A stretch of 64,000 bases of DNA from Rothia nasimurium (GTDB lineage: Bacteria; Actinomycetota; Actinomycetes; Actinomycetales; Micrococcaceae): the NCBI RefSeq assembly GCF_928382285.1, contig NZ_CAKMSS010000004.1, positions 1 to 64,000 on the forward strand, in the 5' to 3' direction. Both the position numbers and the translations under genes were made by a program. Under the pieces are notes generated by a model. That model saw only the letters and a program-made list of their open reading frames with translations, had not been told where the DNA came from and ran no database searches. Positions 41,534 to 55,565 of this stretch are shown in pieces. Numbering within the stretch: position 1 is the stretch's first letter; the number at the start of each line of letters is the position of its first letter.

Positions 41534-43117
41534 GTGGGCGATTATATGGACCCGGAGCTTCAGAAGAAGTGGATGCACCTGGTAACCCTGTTGCGGGCAG
41601 ATACCTCGGTGGCTCAGCGTCACCGCGCGCATATTGGCCTAGCTCAGCCTCACGCTTTTATGGGCAATGTGCTGCTGATTGCGGTGCCGAGCGAGTTTAC
41701 CCGCGATATTTTTCAGCACGAGCTGAAGGAGACCCTGCAGGAGGCTATTACCGCGACCTTTGGCCAGGGGGTGACCGAGGCTTTCATTATTGATACCAGC
41801 CTCGAGAATTCTCCCGAGAAGGTGGCGCTGCCTGCAACTGAGCGTCCTGCTACTCCGTCTTTCCCTGCGCCCGCTGAGCGGGAGCAGGCTTCCCGTGCCG
41901 GTTTTGACGACGCTGCCCACCAGCGTCCGGACGCCGCCCCCGCCTTTGGGCAGGCACCGGCGGCTCCCGAGTTTACCCAGGTCAACCACGAGGTAGAGCC
42001 CCTTGAAGAGCCTGTTGAGGCGGGCGAGATGGTTGAGGCCCCCGCGGAACCGGGGGATGTAAAGACCTGGGACTCCACCGCGCGCCTGAACCCCAAGTAC
42101 ACCTTCGATAGCTTTGTGATTGGCCAGTCCAACCGTTTTGCCCACGCGGCTGCCTTCGCGGTGTCCGAAACCCCGGCGTCTGCCTACAACCCCCTCTTTA
42201 TCTACGGCGGCTCGGGACTGGGTAAGACCCACCTGCTGCACGCCATCGGCCACTACGCCAAGAGTCTCTACCCCGGTTTGCGGGTGCGCTATGTGAACTC
42301 TGAGGAGTTCACCAACGACTTCATCAACTCCATTCGCGACAACAACGGTATTACCTTTAAGCAGATTTACCGCAATGTCGACATGCTCCTGATCGACGAT
42401 ATTCAGTTCCTGGCTGGGAAAGATAGTACCCAGGAAGAGTTCTTCCATACCTTCAATGCCCTGCACAACCACCAGAAGCAGGTGGTCATCACCTCTGACC
42501 TGCCGCCCAAGCAGCTGACCGGTTTTGCAGAGCGTATGCGCTCACGCTTTGAGTGGGGTTTGATTACCGATGTTCAGCCGCCGGAGCTCGAAACCCGTAT
42601 CGCGATTCTGAGTAAGAAGGCCCAGAACGAGGGTCTTGATGTGCCCGATGACGTGATGGAATATATTGCCTCGCATATCTCCACCAACATTCGTGAGCTG
42701 GAGGGCGCGCTGATTCGTGTGACCGCTTTTGCCTCCTTGCAGGGGCAGCCGGTGGATATGCAGCTGGCGGAGCAGGTGCTCAAGGATCTGCTGCTAGACG
42801 ACGGCGCCCAGGAGATTACGGCATCGCAGGTCTTGCAGGCGACGGCAGAGTACTTTGACGTGACGATTGATGATCTGCGGTCAAAGTCCCGTAGCCGCAC
42901 TCTGGTGAACGCGCGTCAGATTGCCATGTATCTCTTGCGAGAGCTCACCGATATGTCGCTGCCCCGTATCGGGCAGGAGCTGGGCGACCGCGACCATACC
43001 ACCGTGATGTACGCAGATCGCAAGATTCGTAACCTCATGGCGGAGCGTCGACCTATCTTTAACCAGGTCACAGAGCTTACCAACCGCATTAAGCAGGGGT
43101 CTCGCGACGCATCCTAA
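41534..43117 (+). CDS. dnaA: Chromosomal replication initiator DnaA
   Basis: 527 residues. Domain I is at 1-90, a Pro/Glu-rich linker at 100-175, then the AAA+ core with Walker [12 protein letters not shown] near 227 and Walker [12 protein letters not shown] near 285. The box-VII-type arginine ([16 protein letters not shown]) is present. The HTH DnaA signature [16 protein letters not shown] is at about 477-500. It melts oriC and loads DnaB. GTG start at 41534, AAAGGAG upstream, gives the usual [13 protein letters not shown]. Confidence 0.97.
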   Translation: MGDYMDPELQKKWMHLVTLLRADTSVAQRHRAHIGLAQPHAFMGNVLLIAVPSEFTRDIFQHELKETLQEAITATFGQGVTEAFIIDTSLENSPEKVALPATERPATPSFPAPAEREQASRAGFDDAAHQRPDAAPAFGQAPAAPEFTQVNHEVEPLEEPVEAGEMVEAPAEPGDVKTWDSTARLNPKYTFDSFVIGQSNRFAHAAAFAVSETPASAYNPLFIYGGSGLGKTHLLHAIGHYAKSLYPGLRVRYVNSEEFTNDFINSIRDNNGITFKQIYRNVDMLLIDDIQFLAGKDSTQEEFFHTFNALHNHQKQVVITSDLPPKQLTGFAERMRSRFEWGLITDVQPPELETRIAILSKKAQNEGLDVPDDVMEYIASHISTNIRELEGALIRVTAFASLQGQPVDMQLAEQVLKDLLLDDGAQEITASQVLQATAEYFDVTIDDLRSKSRSRTLVNARQIAMYLLRELTDMSLPRIGQELGDRDHTTVMYADRKIRNLMAERRPIFNQVTELTNRIKQGSRDAS

Positions 43118-43548
43118 CCCTAAAAGACCTAGTCACAGGGCTGTGGATAACTTTGAGGCTTAAGGGGTTTTAATGTGGATGTTAAGTGCATGAATATGCA
43201 AAGCCTGTGCAGTTCGATGATTGCATAAATATCCATCCACTATTCATTCACAGTGGAGACTGGTTTTCTGCACAGGTGCCCCACAAGCACTTGGTTGAGA
43301 TTCCGGGCTCAAACGGGGTTTTCCACAGTTTTCACAAGGGTTATTAACACTACGATTCTTAAAGAAAAAACGTCAAATAACAAAAATCTGTGCTTGTGCT
43401 GCCGGGTGGGGTTGGGCTCTTGTAATTACAGATTTTTGTGAGGGCTCTTTGGTTCAGGGTCACGGCTTGTAATTACAGAAAAACAGCTTTAGTGCCAAGG
43501 TAGTCCGGTAGACTGGACACCTGAAGTGTGCCCGTTTAAGGGCTTCTC
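43118..43548. other. oriC: dnaA-dnaN intergenic, candidate oriC interval
   Basis: DnaA boxes at 43142-43150 (TGTGGATAA) and 43319-43327 (TTTTCCACA, variant), A/T-rich stretches near 43180-43250 and 43350-43400. In related actinobacteria oriC lies in this gap. The two intervals may act together. Confidence 0.6.
43509..43514 (+). promoter_or_regulatory. Putative -10 element of dnaN
   Basis: TAGACT 67 bases before the preferred GTG start. Confidence 0.35.
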
Positions 43549-43575
43549 ATGTTTAAAGCTTTGGAAGGTGCTCCA

Positions 43576-44703
43576 GTGAAATTTACTGTCGAACGCGATA
43601 CTTTGGCCGAGGCCGTCAGCTGGACTGCCCGCTCCCTCTCCCCTCGTCCGCCTGTACCGGTACTCTCTGGCCTGCTCATCAAGGCAGCAGCCGGTGAAGT
43701 ATCTATCGCCAGCTTCGACTACGAGACCTCAGCTAAGCTCAACATCGCAGCCGATATCGCTGAAGAAGGCGAAGCGTTGGTATCTGGCCGTCTGCTTGCC
43801 GATATCTGCCGTTCACTGCCCAAGTCTGACGTGCTCTTTGAACTGCGTGAGGGCAAGGTTCACCTCTCCTGCGGTTCTTCTAACTTCAACCTCTCGTCCA
43901 TGCCTGTAGCTGACTACCCCGAGCTTCCTGCCCTCCCCGCAGTATCGGGTACCGTTGAGGGCTCTGAGTTCGCTAAGGCTGTTACCCAGGTGTCGGTAGC
44001 AGCATCCAAGGACGACACCCTGCCGATTCTGACCGGTGTGCGCATGGAAATCGAGGGTGACCAGATCACCCTGCTCGCAACCGACCGCTACCGTCTGGCC
44101 ATGCGCGAGCTAACCTGGAACCCCGCAGATGCTTCTATCTCAACCGCTGCGCTGGTCAAGGCCAAGACCCTTTCTGAGGTCGCCAAGACCCTGGGTGGTG
44201 CAGGGGACCTGTCCATCGCCCTGTCAGATGCCCACGAGCTCATCGGCTTTGAATCTGACTCCCGCCGCACCACCAGCCTGTTGGTTGACGGCGAATACCC
44301 CAAGATTCGCTCCCTCTTCCCCGAAGTCACCCCCGTACACGCGATCGTCCGCACTTCAGACCTGATGGAAGCCGTCCGCCGTGTCTCCCTGGTCGCTGAG
44401 CGCAACACCCCCGTCCGCTTGGCCTTCAGCCAGGGCCAGGTCACCCTGGACGCCGGCACCGGTGAGGACGCCCAGGCAACCGAGGTGCTGCAGGCCCACC
44501 TGCACGGCGACGACATCACCGTAGCCTTCAACCCCAGCTACCTCTCCGAAGGTCTGCACACCTTCGCAGCCAACAAGTTCGTGCGCTTCTCCTTCACCGA
44601 CCCCCGCAAGCCCGTGGTGCTCTCGGAACAGGACGACTGGCAGGCTGAGGACGAGAAAAACTACCGCTACCTGCTCATGCCTATCCGCCTGCAGAACCAG
44701 TAA
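43576..44703 (+). CDS. dnaN: DNA polymerase III sliding clamp (beta)
   Basis: 375 residues with three clamp repeats: MKFTVERDTLAEAVSWTARSL, VLSGLLIKA, ITLLATDRYRLAMREL and the C-terminal YRYLLMPIRL. The first Met-like residue is a GTG at 43576 with GGAAGGTG 6 bases upstream and matches homologue starts; an ATG 27 bases earlier adds MFKALEGAP, which I think is untranslated. The ring tethers polymerase to DNA. It sits between oriC and recF. Confidence 0.95.
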   Translation: MKFTVERDTLAEAVSWTARSLSPRPPVPVLSGLLIKAAAGEVSIASFDYETSAKLNIAADIAEEGEALVSGRLLADICRSLPKSDVLFELREGKVHLSCGSSNFNLSSMPVADYPELPALPAVSGTVEGSEFAKAVTQVSVAASKDDTLPILTGVRMEIEGDQITLLATDRYRLAMRELTWNPADASISTAALVKAKTLSEVAKTLGGAGDLSIALSDAHELIGFESDSRRTTSLLVDGEYPKIRSLFPEVTPVHAIVRTSDLMEAVRRVSLVAERNTPVRLAFSQGQVTLDAGTGEDAQATEVLQAHLHGDDITVAFNPSYLSEGLHTFAANKFVRFSFTDPRKPVVLSEQDDWQAEDEKNYRYLLMPIRLQNQ

Positions 44704-44739
44704 AGCCGCAGGTCAAACCGCTATCTCAAGGAGGGCGCG

Positions 44740-45933
44740 CTGTACATCGACCACCTTTCGTTGATGGACTACCGCACCTACCAGCTCCTGACTCTTCCCC
44801 TCACCCCCGGCGTCACCGTCTTTCTCGGGTCAAACGGGGTGGGCAAAACCAATATCGTTGAAGCCATCGACTACACCGCGCAGCTGGCTTCTCACCGGGT
44901 TAGTCAGGACGCCCCGCTGGTACGTGTGGGCGCTGACCGCGCCTACATCCGCACCCGCACGGTCCGCGGCAACCAGCAGACCGTCCTTGAGTTTGAACTA
45001 GCCCCCGGCAAAAGCAACCGGGTGCGCATCAACCGGGCGGCGCCCGTCCGCGCCCGTGAGGCCCTAGGCGTGACCCGTACCGTGCTCTTCTCCCCCGAAG
45101 ACCTTCAGCTGGTCAAGGGGGATCCCGCCGGGCGACGCCGTTTTCTCGACGATTTGGCTGTCTCCCTGCGTCCCTCGGTCGCCGGCTACCGGGCCGACTA
45201 TGAGCGGGTTTTGCGCCAGCGCAACTCCCTGCTCAAGTCCATGCGCTCGCGGCGCAGTAACGGGCAGGAGGACGCCTATACCCTGGAGATCTGGAACAAG
45301 CAACTAGCGGACGCCGGTGCCCACCTTCTGCAGGCCCGGCTGCGCACCCTGGCCCTGCTTCTGCCACAACTGCAGAGGGCCTATAGAGAGCTCACGGACG
45401 GCTCCAAGAGCGTCAGCCTGGTCTATGACTCCACCGTTTTCCCGCCGATTTCTTCCGCCGTTCTTCCGAGCGCTGCCCTGATGGGCGTAGACGATCTGCG
45501 AGAGGCCATGCTGCGCGGCTTTGCCGATAAGCAGCGGGAGGAGCTGGAGCGGGGCGTCACCCTGGTGGGTCCCCACCGAGATGACCTGGCTCTGGAGCTG
45601 GGCGGTATTCCGGTCAAGGGCTTTGCCTCCCACGGTGAAAGCTGGTCTTACGCCCTGGCTCTGAAGCTAGCCTCCTGGTATGTGCATCTGGCAGATAATG
45701 ACGCCCCCGGGGCTTCGCCGATTCTGATTCTCGACGATGTCTTTGCTGAGCTTGATACTGCCCGGCGTCATAAGCTGGGTGCTATTGTGGCCGGTGCTGA
45801 GCAGGTGCTGGTGACCTGTGCTGTAGCAAGTGATATCCCAGAAGAACTGGGAGAGATTACCCTGGTAAGAGTCGAGCCCGGTAGTGCCCGAGTGGAAAGC
45901 TCCCCACTAGTTAATATTCCAAATAAGGAATAA
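44740..45933 (+). CDS. recF: DNA replication and repair protein RecF
   Basis: About 397 residues. Walker A GSNGVGKTN near residue 30, the signature region near 310 and the Walker-B-like ILILDDVFAELD near 330 identify RecF, which helps load RecA at gaps. The best start is a CTG at 44740: AAGGAGG lies 6 bases upstream and the frame then reads (M)YIDHLSLMDYRTY, the conserved RecF N-terminus. Conventional starts (TTG 44761, ATG 44764) would delete strand 1. It is a rare non-canonical start. Confidence 0.88.
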   Translation: MYIDHLSLMDYRTYQLLTLPLTPGVTVFLGSNGVGKTNIVEAIDYTAQLASHRVSQDAPLVRVGADRAYIRTRTVRGNQQTVLEFELAPGKSNRVRINRAAPVRAREALGVTRTVLFSPEDLQLVKGDPAGRRRFLDDLAVSLRPSVAGYRADYERVLRQRNSLLKSMRSRRSNGQEDAYTLEIWNKQLADAGAHLLQARLRTLALLLPQLQRAYRELTDGSKSVSLVYDSTVFPPISSAVLPSAALMGVDDLREAMLRGFADKQREELERGVTLVGPHRDDLALELGGIPVKGFASHGESWSYALALKLASWYVHLADNDAPGASPILILDDVFAELDTARRHKLGAIVAGAEQVLVTCAVASDIPEELGEITLVRVEPGSARVESSPLVNIPNKE

Positions 45934-45951
45934 TTGGGCAGCGGGGTAAAT

Positions 45952-46545
45952 ATGGTTGATTCAGAATATGATGTAGAAGCAGTGGATGCTCCCCATGCCC
46001 TGCTCAGCCGCATACGAGCTGCGAAAGAAGCCCGCGGTGAACACCGCGTGCAGGGTGCAGCCGGGCGAAAAATCATCAAAGACTTCGGGCGGGTGATGAA
46101 TGCTGAACCCGGCACTAAAGTCCGCCGCTATACCTCAACAGAAGCAAGTGGCCAGCTGGGTGGCTACACCGGGGCTGGTCCCAGTGCTCGAGACCCCCAG
46201 AGCCTGGGCGGCCTGCTCGATCGCGTCATTATGGAAAGAGGCTGGACTACTCCCCTAGCTGTTTCATCGGTCATGGCCCGCTGGGATAAACTGGTCGGCC
46301 CCCAGATTGCCTCGAAAGCCGCCCCCGAAAGTTTTGAAGACGGAGTCATGACCGTGCGCTGTGAATCCACTGCCTGGGCCGTGCAGATTCGCCAGATGAA
46401 GTACGACATTATGCGCCGCTTCAACGGGGAGCTGGGTGATGATGTCGTCAAGGACGTACGGGCCTTTGGCCCAGCGGCTCCCTCCTGGAAAAAAGGGCGA
46501 CGGGTTGCCCCCGGCGGGCGCGGCCCCCGCGACACCTACGGGTAG
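45952..46545 (+). CDS. DciA-like DUF721 protein
   Basis: 197 residues. After an acidic, poorly conserved first half comes the DUF721 core: LGGLLDRVIMERGW, then VMARWDKLVGPQIASKAAPESF and WAVQIRQMKYDIMRRF. DUF721/DciA helps DnaB helicase loading in bacteria without DnaC. ATG at 45952 has GGGG upstream. It is between recF and gyrB, the usual actinobacterial site. Presence near a DnaB with two inteins is of functional interest. Confidence 0.85.
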   Translation: MVDSEYDVEAVDAPHALLSRIRAAKEARGEHRVQGAAGRKIIKDFGRVMNAEPGTKVRRYTSTEASGQLGGYTGAGPSARDPQSLGGLLDRVIMERGWTTPLAVSSVMARWDKLVGPQIASKAAPESFEDGVMTVRCESTAWAVQIRQMKYDIMRRFNGELGDDVVKDVRAFGPAAPSWKKGRRVAPGGRGPRDTYG

Positions 46546-48872
<2,327 letters not shown>

Positions 48873-48946
48873 GGCTTTTTAGTGTGAATTAAGCGCTATA
48901 TAGCCAATACGGAATATAAAAATCAAGGACGAAAAACGAGGAACTT

Positions 48947-51587
<2,641 letters not shown>

Positions 51588-51598
<11 letters not shown>

Positions 51599-52094
51599 AA
51601 GCACCGGAACCGCACCGCGGCCAGCGCCGCGAGCCGGCACCCCGCGCGCTGCCCAAGGTAAGGCACGCCCCCAGAGTGCGGCGTCCGCAGGTGCCCAGCG
51701 CAAGCCGCTGGTGCGCCCCGCCCCCCGCTCCAAGATTCGTCGCGCTCGCCTGGTCGTTGCCAAGGTAGATACCTTCTCGGTCGCCAAGCTCGTCTTCCTG
51801 CTCTCGGTCGCCATCGGTATCGCTACCGTGGTTGCAGCCGTCATTCTCTGGCTCGTCATGCAGGCCACCGGCGCCTTCCAGAGCCTCAACGACCTGCTGA
51901 CCCTACTCGGTACCACCGGTGACGCCGTAGACATCTCCCAGTACCTCTCACTGGGGCAGGTGGCTCTCTACAGCACCATCATCTCCGTGGTGAACGTCGT
52001 GCTCTTCACCCTGCTCGGCACCCTGGCAGCCATGCTCTACAACGTGGCAGCCAAGCTGGTTGGCGGCGTGGGTGTGACCCTCACCGACGAATAA
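51588..52094 (+). CDS. DUF3566 membrane protein
   Basis: 168 residues. A Pro/Ala/Arg-rich, basic cytoplasmic region (1-52) precedes [36 protein letters not shown] and a second helix ([26 protein letters not shown]), the DUF3566 pattern seen after gyrA in most actinobacteria. GTG at 51588 with GGAGG just upstream starts 11 bases inside gyrA, so it is translationally coupled. Function unknown. Confidence 0.87.
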
Positions 52095-52116
52095 ACACCG
52101 AGTAAAACTCTCATCT

Positions 52117-52160
52117 AGCCCCGTGGCACCCTGTTTTTTCAGGAAGCTACGGGGCTTTTT
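52117..52160 (+). terminator. Terminator of the gyrBA-DUF3566 unit
   Basis: AGCCCCGT.GC and GC.ACGGGGCT form a stem followed by TTTTT. Confidence 0.8.
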
Positions 52161-52257
52161 GAACCCCTGTGAGGTACTGTGTCTCAGAACACTCTATTTC
52201 GATTTGGCAAGGTGCTAAAACCTGTGTAAAGTTATATCTCGTTCTGATGAACACCAA

Positions 52258-52331
52258 GGGCGTATAGCTCAGACGGTTAGAGCGCTACACTGATAATGTA
52301 GAGGTCCCAGGTTCAATTCCTGGTACGCCCA
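52258..52331 (+). tRNA. tRNA-Ile (GAT)
   Basis: A 74-base cloverleaf: acceptor GGGCGTA/TACGCCC, D arm with GCTC/GAGC, anticodon loop CTGATAA (GAT), T arm CCAGG-TTCAATT-CCTGG and discriminator A. The 3' CCA is not encoded. It lies between the gyrA/DUF3566 unit and the DLW-39-type gene, as in many actinobacteria. Confidence 0.97.
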
Positions 52332-52354
52332 CTCACCTTGGTCGAAAGGTTGAC

Positions 52355-52474
52355 ATGAAGAAATTTATGGCAATCACGCTTGCTGCATTAGCAACAGCAA
52401 TAGCGGCAAAGAAAGCTAAGGATTCTCAGGAGAATAAAAAAACTTGGGAAGAAGCTACAGATAAAATTTCATAG
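52355..52474 (+). CDS. DLW-39-type small protein
   Basis: A 39-residue frame starting MKKFMAITLAALATAIAAK and ending TWEEATDKIS. It lies exactly between tRNA-Ile and tRNA-Ala, where actinobacteria carry the 39-residue DLW-39 family (from memory). A basic start and one hydrophobic helix are followed by an acidic tail; the name-giving DLW is replaced by KTW here. Length and position support a real gene; function unknown. Confidence 0.75.
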   Translation: MKKFMAITLAALATAIAAKKAKDSQENKKTWEEATDKIS

Positions 52475-52486
52475 GTAGCACCCGAT

Positions 52487-52559
52487 GGGGGCGTGGCGCA
52501 ATTGGTAGCGCACCTGCTTTGCAAGCAGGGGGTTAGGGGTTCGAGTCCCCTCGCCTCCA
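52487..52559 (+). tRNA. tRNA-Ala (TGC), cassette copy 1
   Basis: A 73-base cloverleaf: acceptor GGGGGCG/CGCCTCC with one G-T, anticodon loop TTTGCAA (TGC), T arm GGGG-TTCGAGT-CCCC and discriminator A. It is identical to the copy at 55362-55434. A 5S rRNA begins 4 bases after its end. Confidence 0.97.
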
Positions 52560-52562
52560 CTC

Positions 52563-52678
52563 TTCGGTGATTATAGCAAGAGGGAAACACCCGGTCCCAT
52601 CCCGAACCCGGAAGTTAAGGCTCTTAGCGCCGATGGTACTGCACTGGCGACGGTGTGGGAGAGTAGGTCATCGCCGAA
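52563..52678 (+). rRNA. rrf: 5S rRNA, cassette copy 1
   Basis: About 116 bases. Outer stem TTCGGTGAT/ATCGCCGAA, conserved CCCGGTCCCATCCCGAACCCGG and GCGCCGATGGTACTGC are 5S hallmarks. No 16S or 23S is present in the window. It directly follows tRNA-Ala. It differs from copy 2 at one base (C at 52648 versus T at 55523). Confidence 0.93.
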
Positions 52679-52690
52679 TTAAATTTGGTA

Positions 52691-52727
52691 AGGAACCCCC
52701 AGTCGAAAGACTGGGGGTTCCTTTTTT
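52691..52727 (+). terminator. Terminator after 5S rRNA copy 1
   Basis: AGGAACCCCCAGTC, loop GAAA, then the perfect complement and TTTTTT. In copy 2 the loop is TTTC. Confidence 0.88.
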
Positions 52728-52877
52728 CTATAAACACTAAAAAGTTATTCCGATAGTTCTCTGGGATAGGTATAGCGCTGTCGTCGGCAGAGTCGCAGGT
52801 GAGGCTCGGAGTTGCCTGCAATGACTAACAGCACAAGCGACTCTAGTCTGTTATAGCCTTGAAATAAGCAGAGAAGC

Positions 52878-54086
52878 ATGAGAATAGAAACCGTGACTAC
52901 AGAACTCATCATTCTGGTGATCGTAGTGCTCACCGCACTAGCCTTCGACTTCACCAACGGCTTCCACGACACCGCCAACGCCATGGCCTCTTCTATTGCC
53001 ACCGGCGCCCTCAAGCCCAAGGCGGCTGTCGCTCTCTCAGCCGTCCTTAATCTCATCGGCGCATTCCTCTCCATTGAGGTAGCTAAGACCGTCGGCTCCG
53101 GCCTCATCGACCTTGAAACTGCCGGCGGCGGCCCCAGCCTCATGCTGATCGTCTTTACCGGCCTGGTAGGTGCAATCCTCTGGAACGTCTTCACCTGGCT
53201 GCTGGGCCTGCCCTCCAGCTCCTCTCACGCCCTATTCGGCGGCCTGATCGGCGCAACCCTGGCATCGCTGGGCACAAGCGGCGTGCTCTGGAACGGCGTG
53301 CTGATGAAGATCATCGTCCCCGCCCTGATGGCCCCGCTGATTGCGGGTGTGGTTGCCGGTGTCGGTGCCGCCCTTATCTACGGGATCACCAAGCCCGTCC
53401 CCGCCGAACAAAAGAAGAAGAACTTCCGCTTCGGTCAGGTCTCTGCCGCTTCCCTGATGTCCCTGGCACACGGTACCAACGATGCACAGAAGACCATGGG
53501 CGTTATCTTCCTGGCCCTGGTTGCTGCCGACGAAATCAACCCCGAAGCGGACATCCCCTTCTGGGTCCGCCTGGTCTGCGCCCTGGCTATCGCCCTGGGT
53601 ACCTACCTGGGCGGCTGGCGCATCATCAAGACCATGGGTAAGGGTATCGTCGATATTGAAGGCCCCCAGGGCTTCGCAGCGGACGGCTCCTCGGCAGCTA
53701 TCATCCTGACCTCCTCCCACTTCGGCATGGCCCTGTCCACCACTCACGTAGCAACCGGCTCCATCATCGGCTCCGGTGTCGGCCGTCGCGCCAAGGTGAG
53801 CTGGTCAACCGCCCGCCGTATGGTCATCGCCTGGATTATCACCCTGCCCGCCGCTGGCTCCGTCGGTGCCCTGACCTGGTTCGTGGGTAACGGCATCAAC
53901 TCTATGACCGGTAGCGCCTGGATGGGCGAGGCAACCGTCTTCCTCATTCTGGTTGGCTTCTGCTTCTGGATGTGGGCCCACTCCCGCAAGAGCGCCGTCA
54001 GCCACATCGATATGCACTCGGGTGAGGCTGTCACCGCCCGTGAGGTGCACACCGAGTCGATTCCCACCGTGAAGGCTGGTTCCTAA
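52878..54086 (+). CDS. Pit-family inorganic phosphate transporter
   Basis: 402 residues, about 10-11 helices. The two inverted PD001131-type repeats are clear: FDFTNGFHDTANAMA near residue 22 and LMSLAHGTNDAQKTMGVI near 195, each with the essential Asp/Asn. It imports phosphate with metal and proton. The central loop (KPVPAEQKKKNFRFG) is basic. ATG start. A 95-residue membrane gene is fused end to end after it. The pair lies between the two 5S cassettes. Confidence 0.92.
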   Translation: MRIETVTTELIILVIVVLTALAFDFTNGFHDTANAMASSIATGALKPKAAVALSAVLNLIGAFLSIEVAKTVGSGLIDLETAGGGPSLMLIVFTGLVGAILWNVFTWLLGLPSSSSHALFGGLIGATLASLGTSGVLWNGVLMKIIVPALMAPLIAGVVAGVGAALIYGITKPVPAEQKKKNFRFGQVSAASLMSLAHGTNDAQKTMGVIFLALVAADEINPEADIPFWVRLVCALAIALGTYLGGWRIIKTMGKGIVDIEGPQGFAADGSSAAIILTSSHFGMALSTTHVATGSIIGSGVGRRAKVSWSTARRMVIAWIITLPAAGSVGALTWFVGNGINSMTGSAWMGEATVFLILVGFCFWMWAHSRKSAVSHIDMHSGEAVTAREVHTESIPTVKAGS

Positions 54087-54374
54087 ATGTTGATTGTTGA
54101 TATCTTCCACAAGATTTACCCCGTCTTCCTGGCCGGTCTGGGCTTTGGTGCTGGCCTGCCGATTCTCTACGCCCTGGGTGTGCGCCTGATGAGCGGCACC
54201 GCTGTAGAGACCCCTGAGGGCACTGTCTACACTGAGCCTGCCCCTGTGGCCCGCGCTGCCGCCTACGTGCTGTTTGCGGTGCTGGCTCTGGCTGTTGTGA
54301 GCGGTATTCTCTGGATCGCCAAGGACTTCATCTACGCCTACACCGGCTTCAACTTCCTGGGAGCTGCAGGCTAG
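54087..54374 (+). CDS. Small two-helix protein, Pit companion
   Basis: 95 residues. Two hydrophobic segments (FLAGLGFGAGLPILYALGV and AAAYVLFAVLALAVVSGILWI) are separated by a Glu/Thr-rich loop. The ATG follows the pit TAA with no gap, so it is translationally coupled. Small membrane proteins commonly follow pit in actinobacteria (from memory), but I know no assigned function. It may assist assembly or regulation of the transporter. Confidence 0.72.
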   Translation: MLIVDIFHKIYPVFLAGLGFGAGLPILYALGVRLMSGTAVETPEGTVYTEPAPVARAAAYVLFAVLALAVVSGILWIAKDFIYAYTGFNFLGAAG

Positions 54375-54394
54375 GGTTCTGTTTATAGACGACG

Positions 54395-54428
54395 GGGGCT
54401 GGTGGTTTCATCTGAAACCACCGGCCCC
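54395..54428 (+). terminator. Terminator of the pit unit
   Basis: A 16-bp stem (GGGGCTGGTGGTTTCA, one G-T) with a 2-base loop, followed by TTTT. It contains TTTCATCTGAAA, which is not a parS. Confidence 0.7.
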
Positions 54429-54490
54429 TACTGGTTTTAAAGGGTGGACGAACGGGTTTTGGTTCCTTGTGCCCCCTCCTGCTAAGCCGG

Positions 54491-54496
54491 TAGGGT
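54491..54496 (+). promoter_or_regulatory. Putative -10 of the COG3910-like gene
   Basis: TAGGGT lies 7 bases before the ATG at 54504, which lacks a ribosome binding site. Confidence 0.4.
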
Positions 54497-54503
54497 TCCT
54501 TGT

Positions 54504-55238
54504 ATGGTGCTCAACGACCTTCCCCTGCGCAGTATCACCGCCCGTAGCGACTTCGAGCCGCCCACCGGTGTCCGCGCCCATACCTGGCCCTATAATCTTG
54601 CGGTCACCCGGGCGGCGCTCGCAGGGCTCACCTTTGGGCAACTCACCATCATTGTGGGAGAAAACGGGGCCGGTAAATCCTCCCTCGTGGAATCCATCGC
54701 AGAAGCCTACGGCCTGCCTCTCGGGGGCGGGGATAACCGGGTTGCCCGGCCTACCTATGAGCAAGCCTCCGCCTTCGGCGCTGACCTACAGGTTATACGC
54801 GGGGTCGCCGGACGCCGGGCAGGGCTCTTCCTGCGAGCTGAGGGAATGCTGGCTCATCTGGAACACATGGCCAGCTTCGGCTCAACACAGGCAGTCGATA
54901 TTCTGCGCCTCTCCCATGGGGAGGGTACCCAGCGTTTACTTAAAGAATCCTTCGATGATTACGGCCTCTGGATCCTTGACGAACCCGAATCAGGCCTATC
55001 TTTCTCGGGGCAGCTTGAACTGTGCGCCCGCGTCCTTGCCTTTCTTGAGCGAGGCGGGCAAGTAGTGCTCTGCACCCACAGCCCGCTCCTTGCTGCGCTC
55101 GCTGCACGCCGCAATGAACTGGTGTGGGAAATAGGGGAGTGGGGGATCCAGAAACTGGCCTGGGCTGAGCTCGATATGACCACCCACTGGCGCAATATGC
55201 TCGATGACCCCGACATGTACCTGCACCACCTTGGATAA
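54504..55238 (+). CDS. ABC-type AAA ATPase (COG3910-like)
   Basis: 244 residues, no membrane segment. Walker A VGENGAGKSSLVE near residue 52, signature ILRLSHGEGTQRL near 133 and Walker B LWILDEPESGLSF near 153, with a His switch VVLCTHSPLL near 193. These stand-alone cytosolic ABC ATPases (COG3910-like, from memory) are predicted to act on nucleic acids or other complexes rather than transport. It lies alone between the two 5S cassettes, with a possible leaderless start. Confidence 0.8.
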   Translation: MVLNDLPLRSITARSDFEPPTGVRAHTWPYNLAVTRAALAGLTFGQLTIIVGENGAGKSSLVESIAEAYGLPLGGGDNRVARPTYEQASAFGADLQVIRGVAGRRAGLFLRAEGMLAHLEHMASFGSTQAVDILRLSHGEGTQRLLKESFDDYGLWILDEPESGLSFSGQLELCARVLAFLERGGQVVLCTHSPLLAALAARRNELVWEIGEWGIQKLAWAELDMTTHWRNMLDDPDMYLHHLG

Positions 55239-55361
55239 ACCGGGGTGGAGGGTCTGTTTTTCAGGTTTTTATCTAAAATCTGTGGCGGATCTAACCGTGC
55301 ATTTGGTAGAATTGGTTTGCGCGTGCAAAAAACCTGTAGTAAGGTAGAAGCATAACACCAC

Positions 55362-55434
55362 GGGGGCGTGGCGCAATTGGTAGCGCACCTGCTTTGCAAG
55401 CAGGGGGTTAGGGGTTCGAGTCCCCTCGCCTCCA
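55362..55434 (+). tRNA. tRNA-Ala (TGC), cassette copy 2
   Basis: Identical to the copy at 52487-52559, all 73 bases. No tRNA-Ile or DLW-39 gene precedes it. Confidence 0.97.
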
Positions 55435-55437
55435 CTC

Positions 55438-55553
55438 TTCGGTGATTATAGCAAGAGGGAAACACCCGGTCCCATCCCGAACCCGGAAGTTAAGGCTCTT
55501 AGCGCCGATGGTACTGCACTGGTGACGGTGTGGGAGAGTAGGTCATCGCCGAA
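55438..55553 (+). rRNA. rrf: 5S rRNA, cassette copy 2
   Basis: About 116 bases with the same outer stem and conserved loops as copy 1. It has T at 55523. A terminator follows at 55566-55597. Confidence 0.93.
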
Positions 55554-55565
55554 TTAAATTTGGTA

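Larger units (their letters stand above)
52487..52727 (+). repeat. tRNA-Ala/5S/terminator cassette, copy 1
   Basis: This 241-base unit recurs at 55362-55602. The two differ only at C52648/T55523 and in the terminator loop. Confidence 0.9.

Noticed and set aside
52560-52700. Hidden 16S or 23S rRNA next to the 5S genes
   Set aside because: Only 4 bases separate tRNA-Ala from 5S and no large-rRNA sequence is seen.
54405-54420. TTTCATCTGAAA as a parS
   Set aside because: It lacks the CACGTG core and is the tip of a terminator stem.
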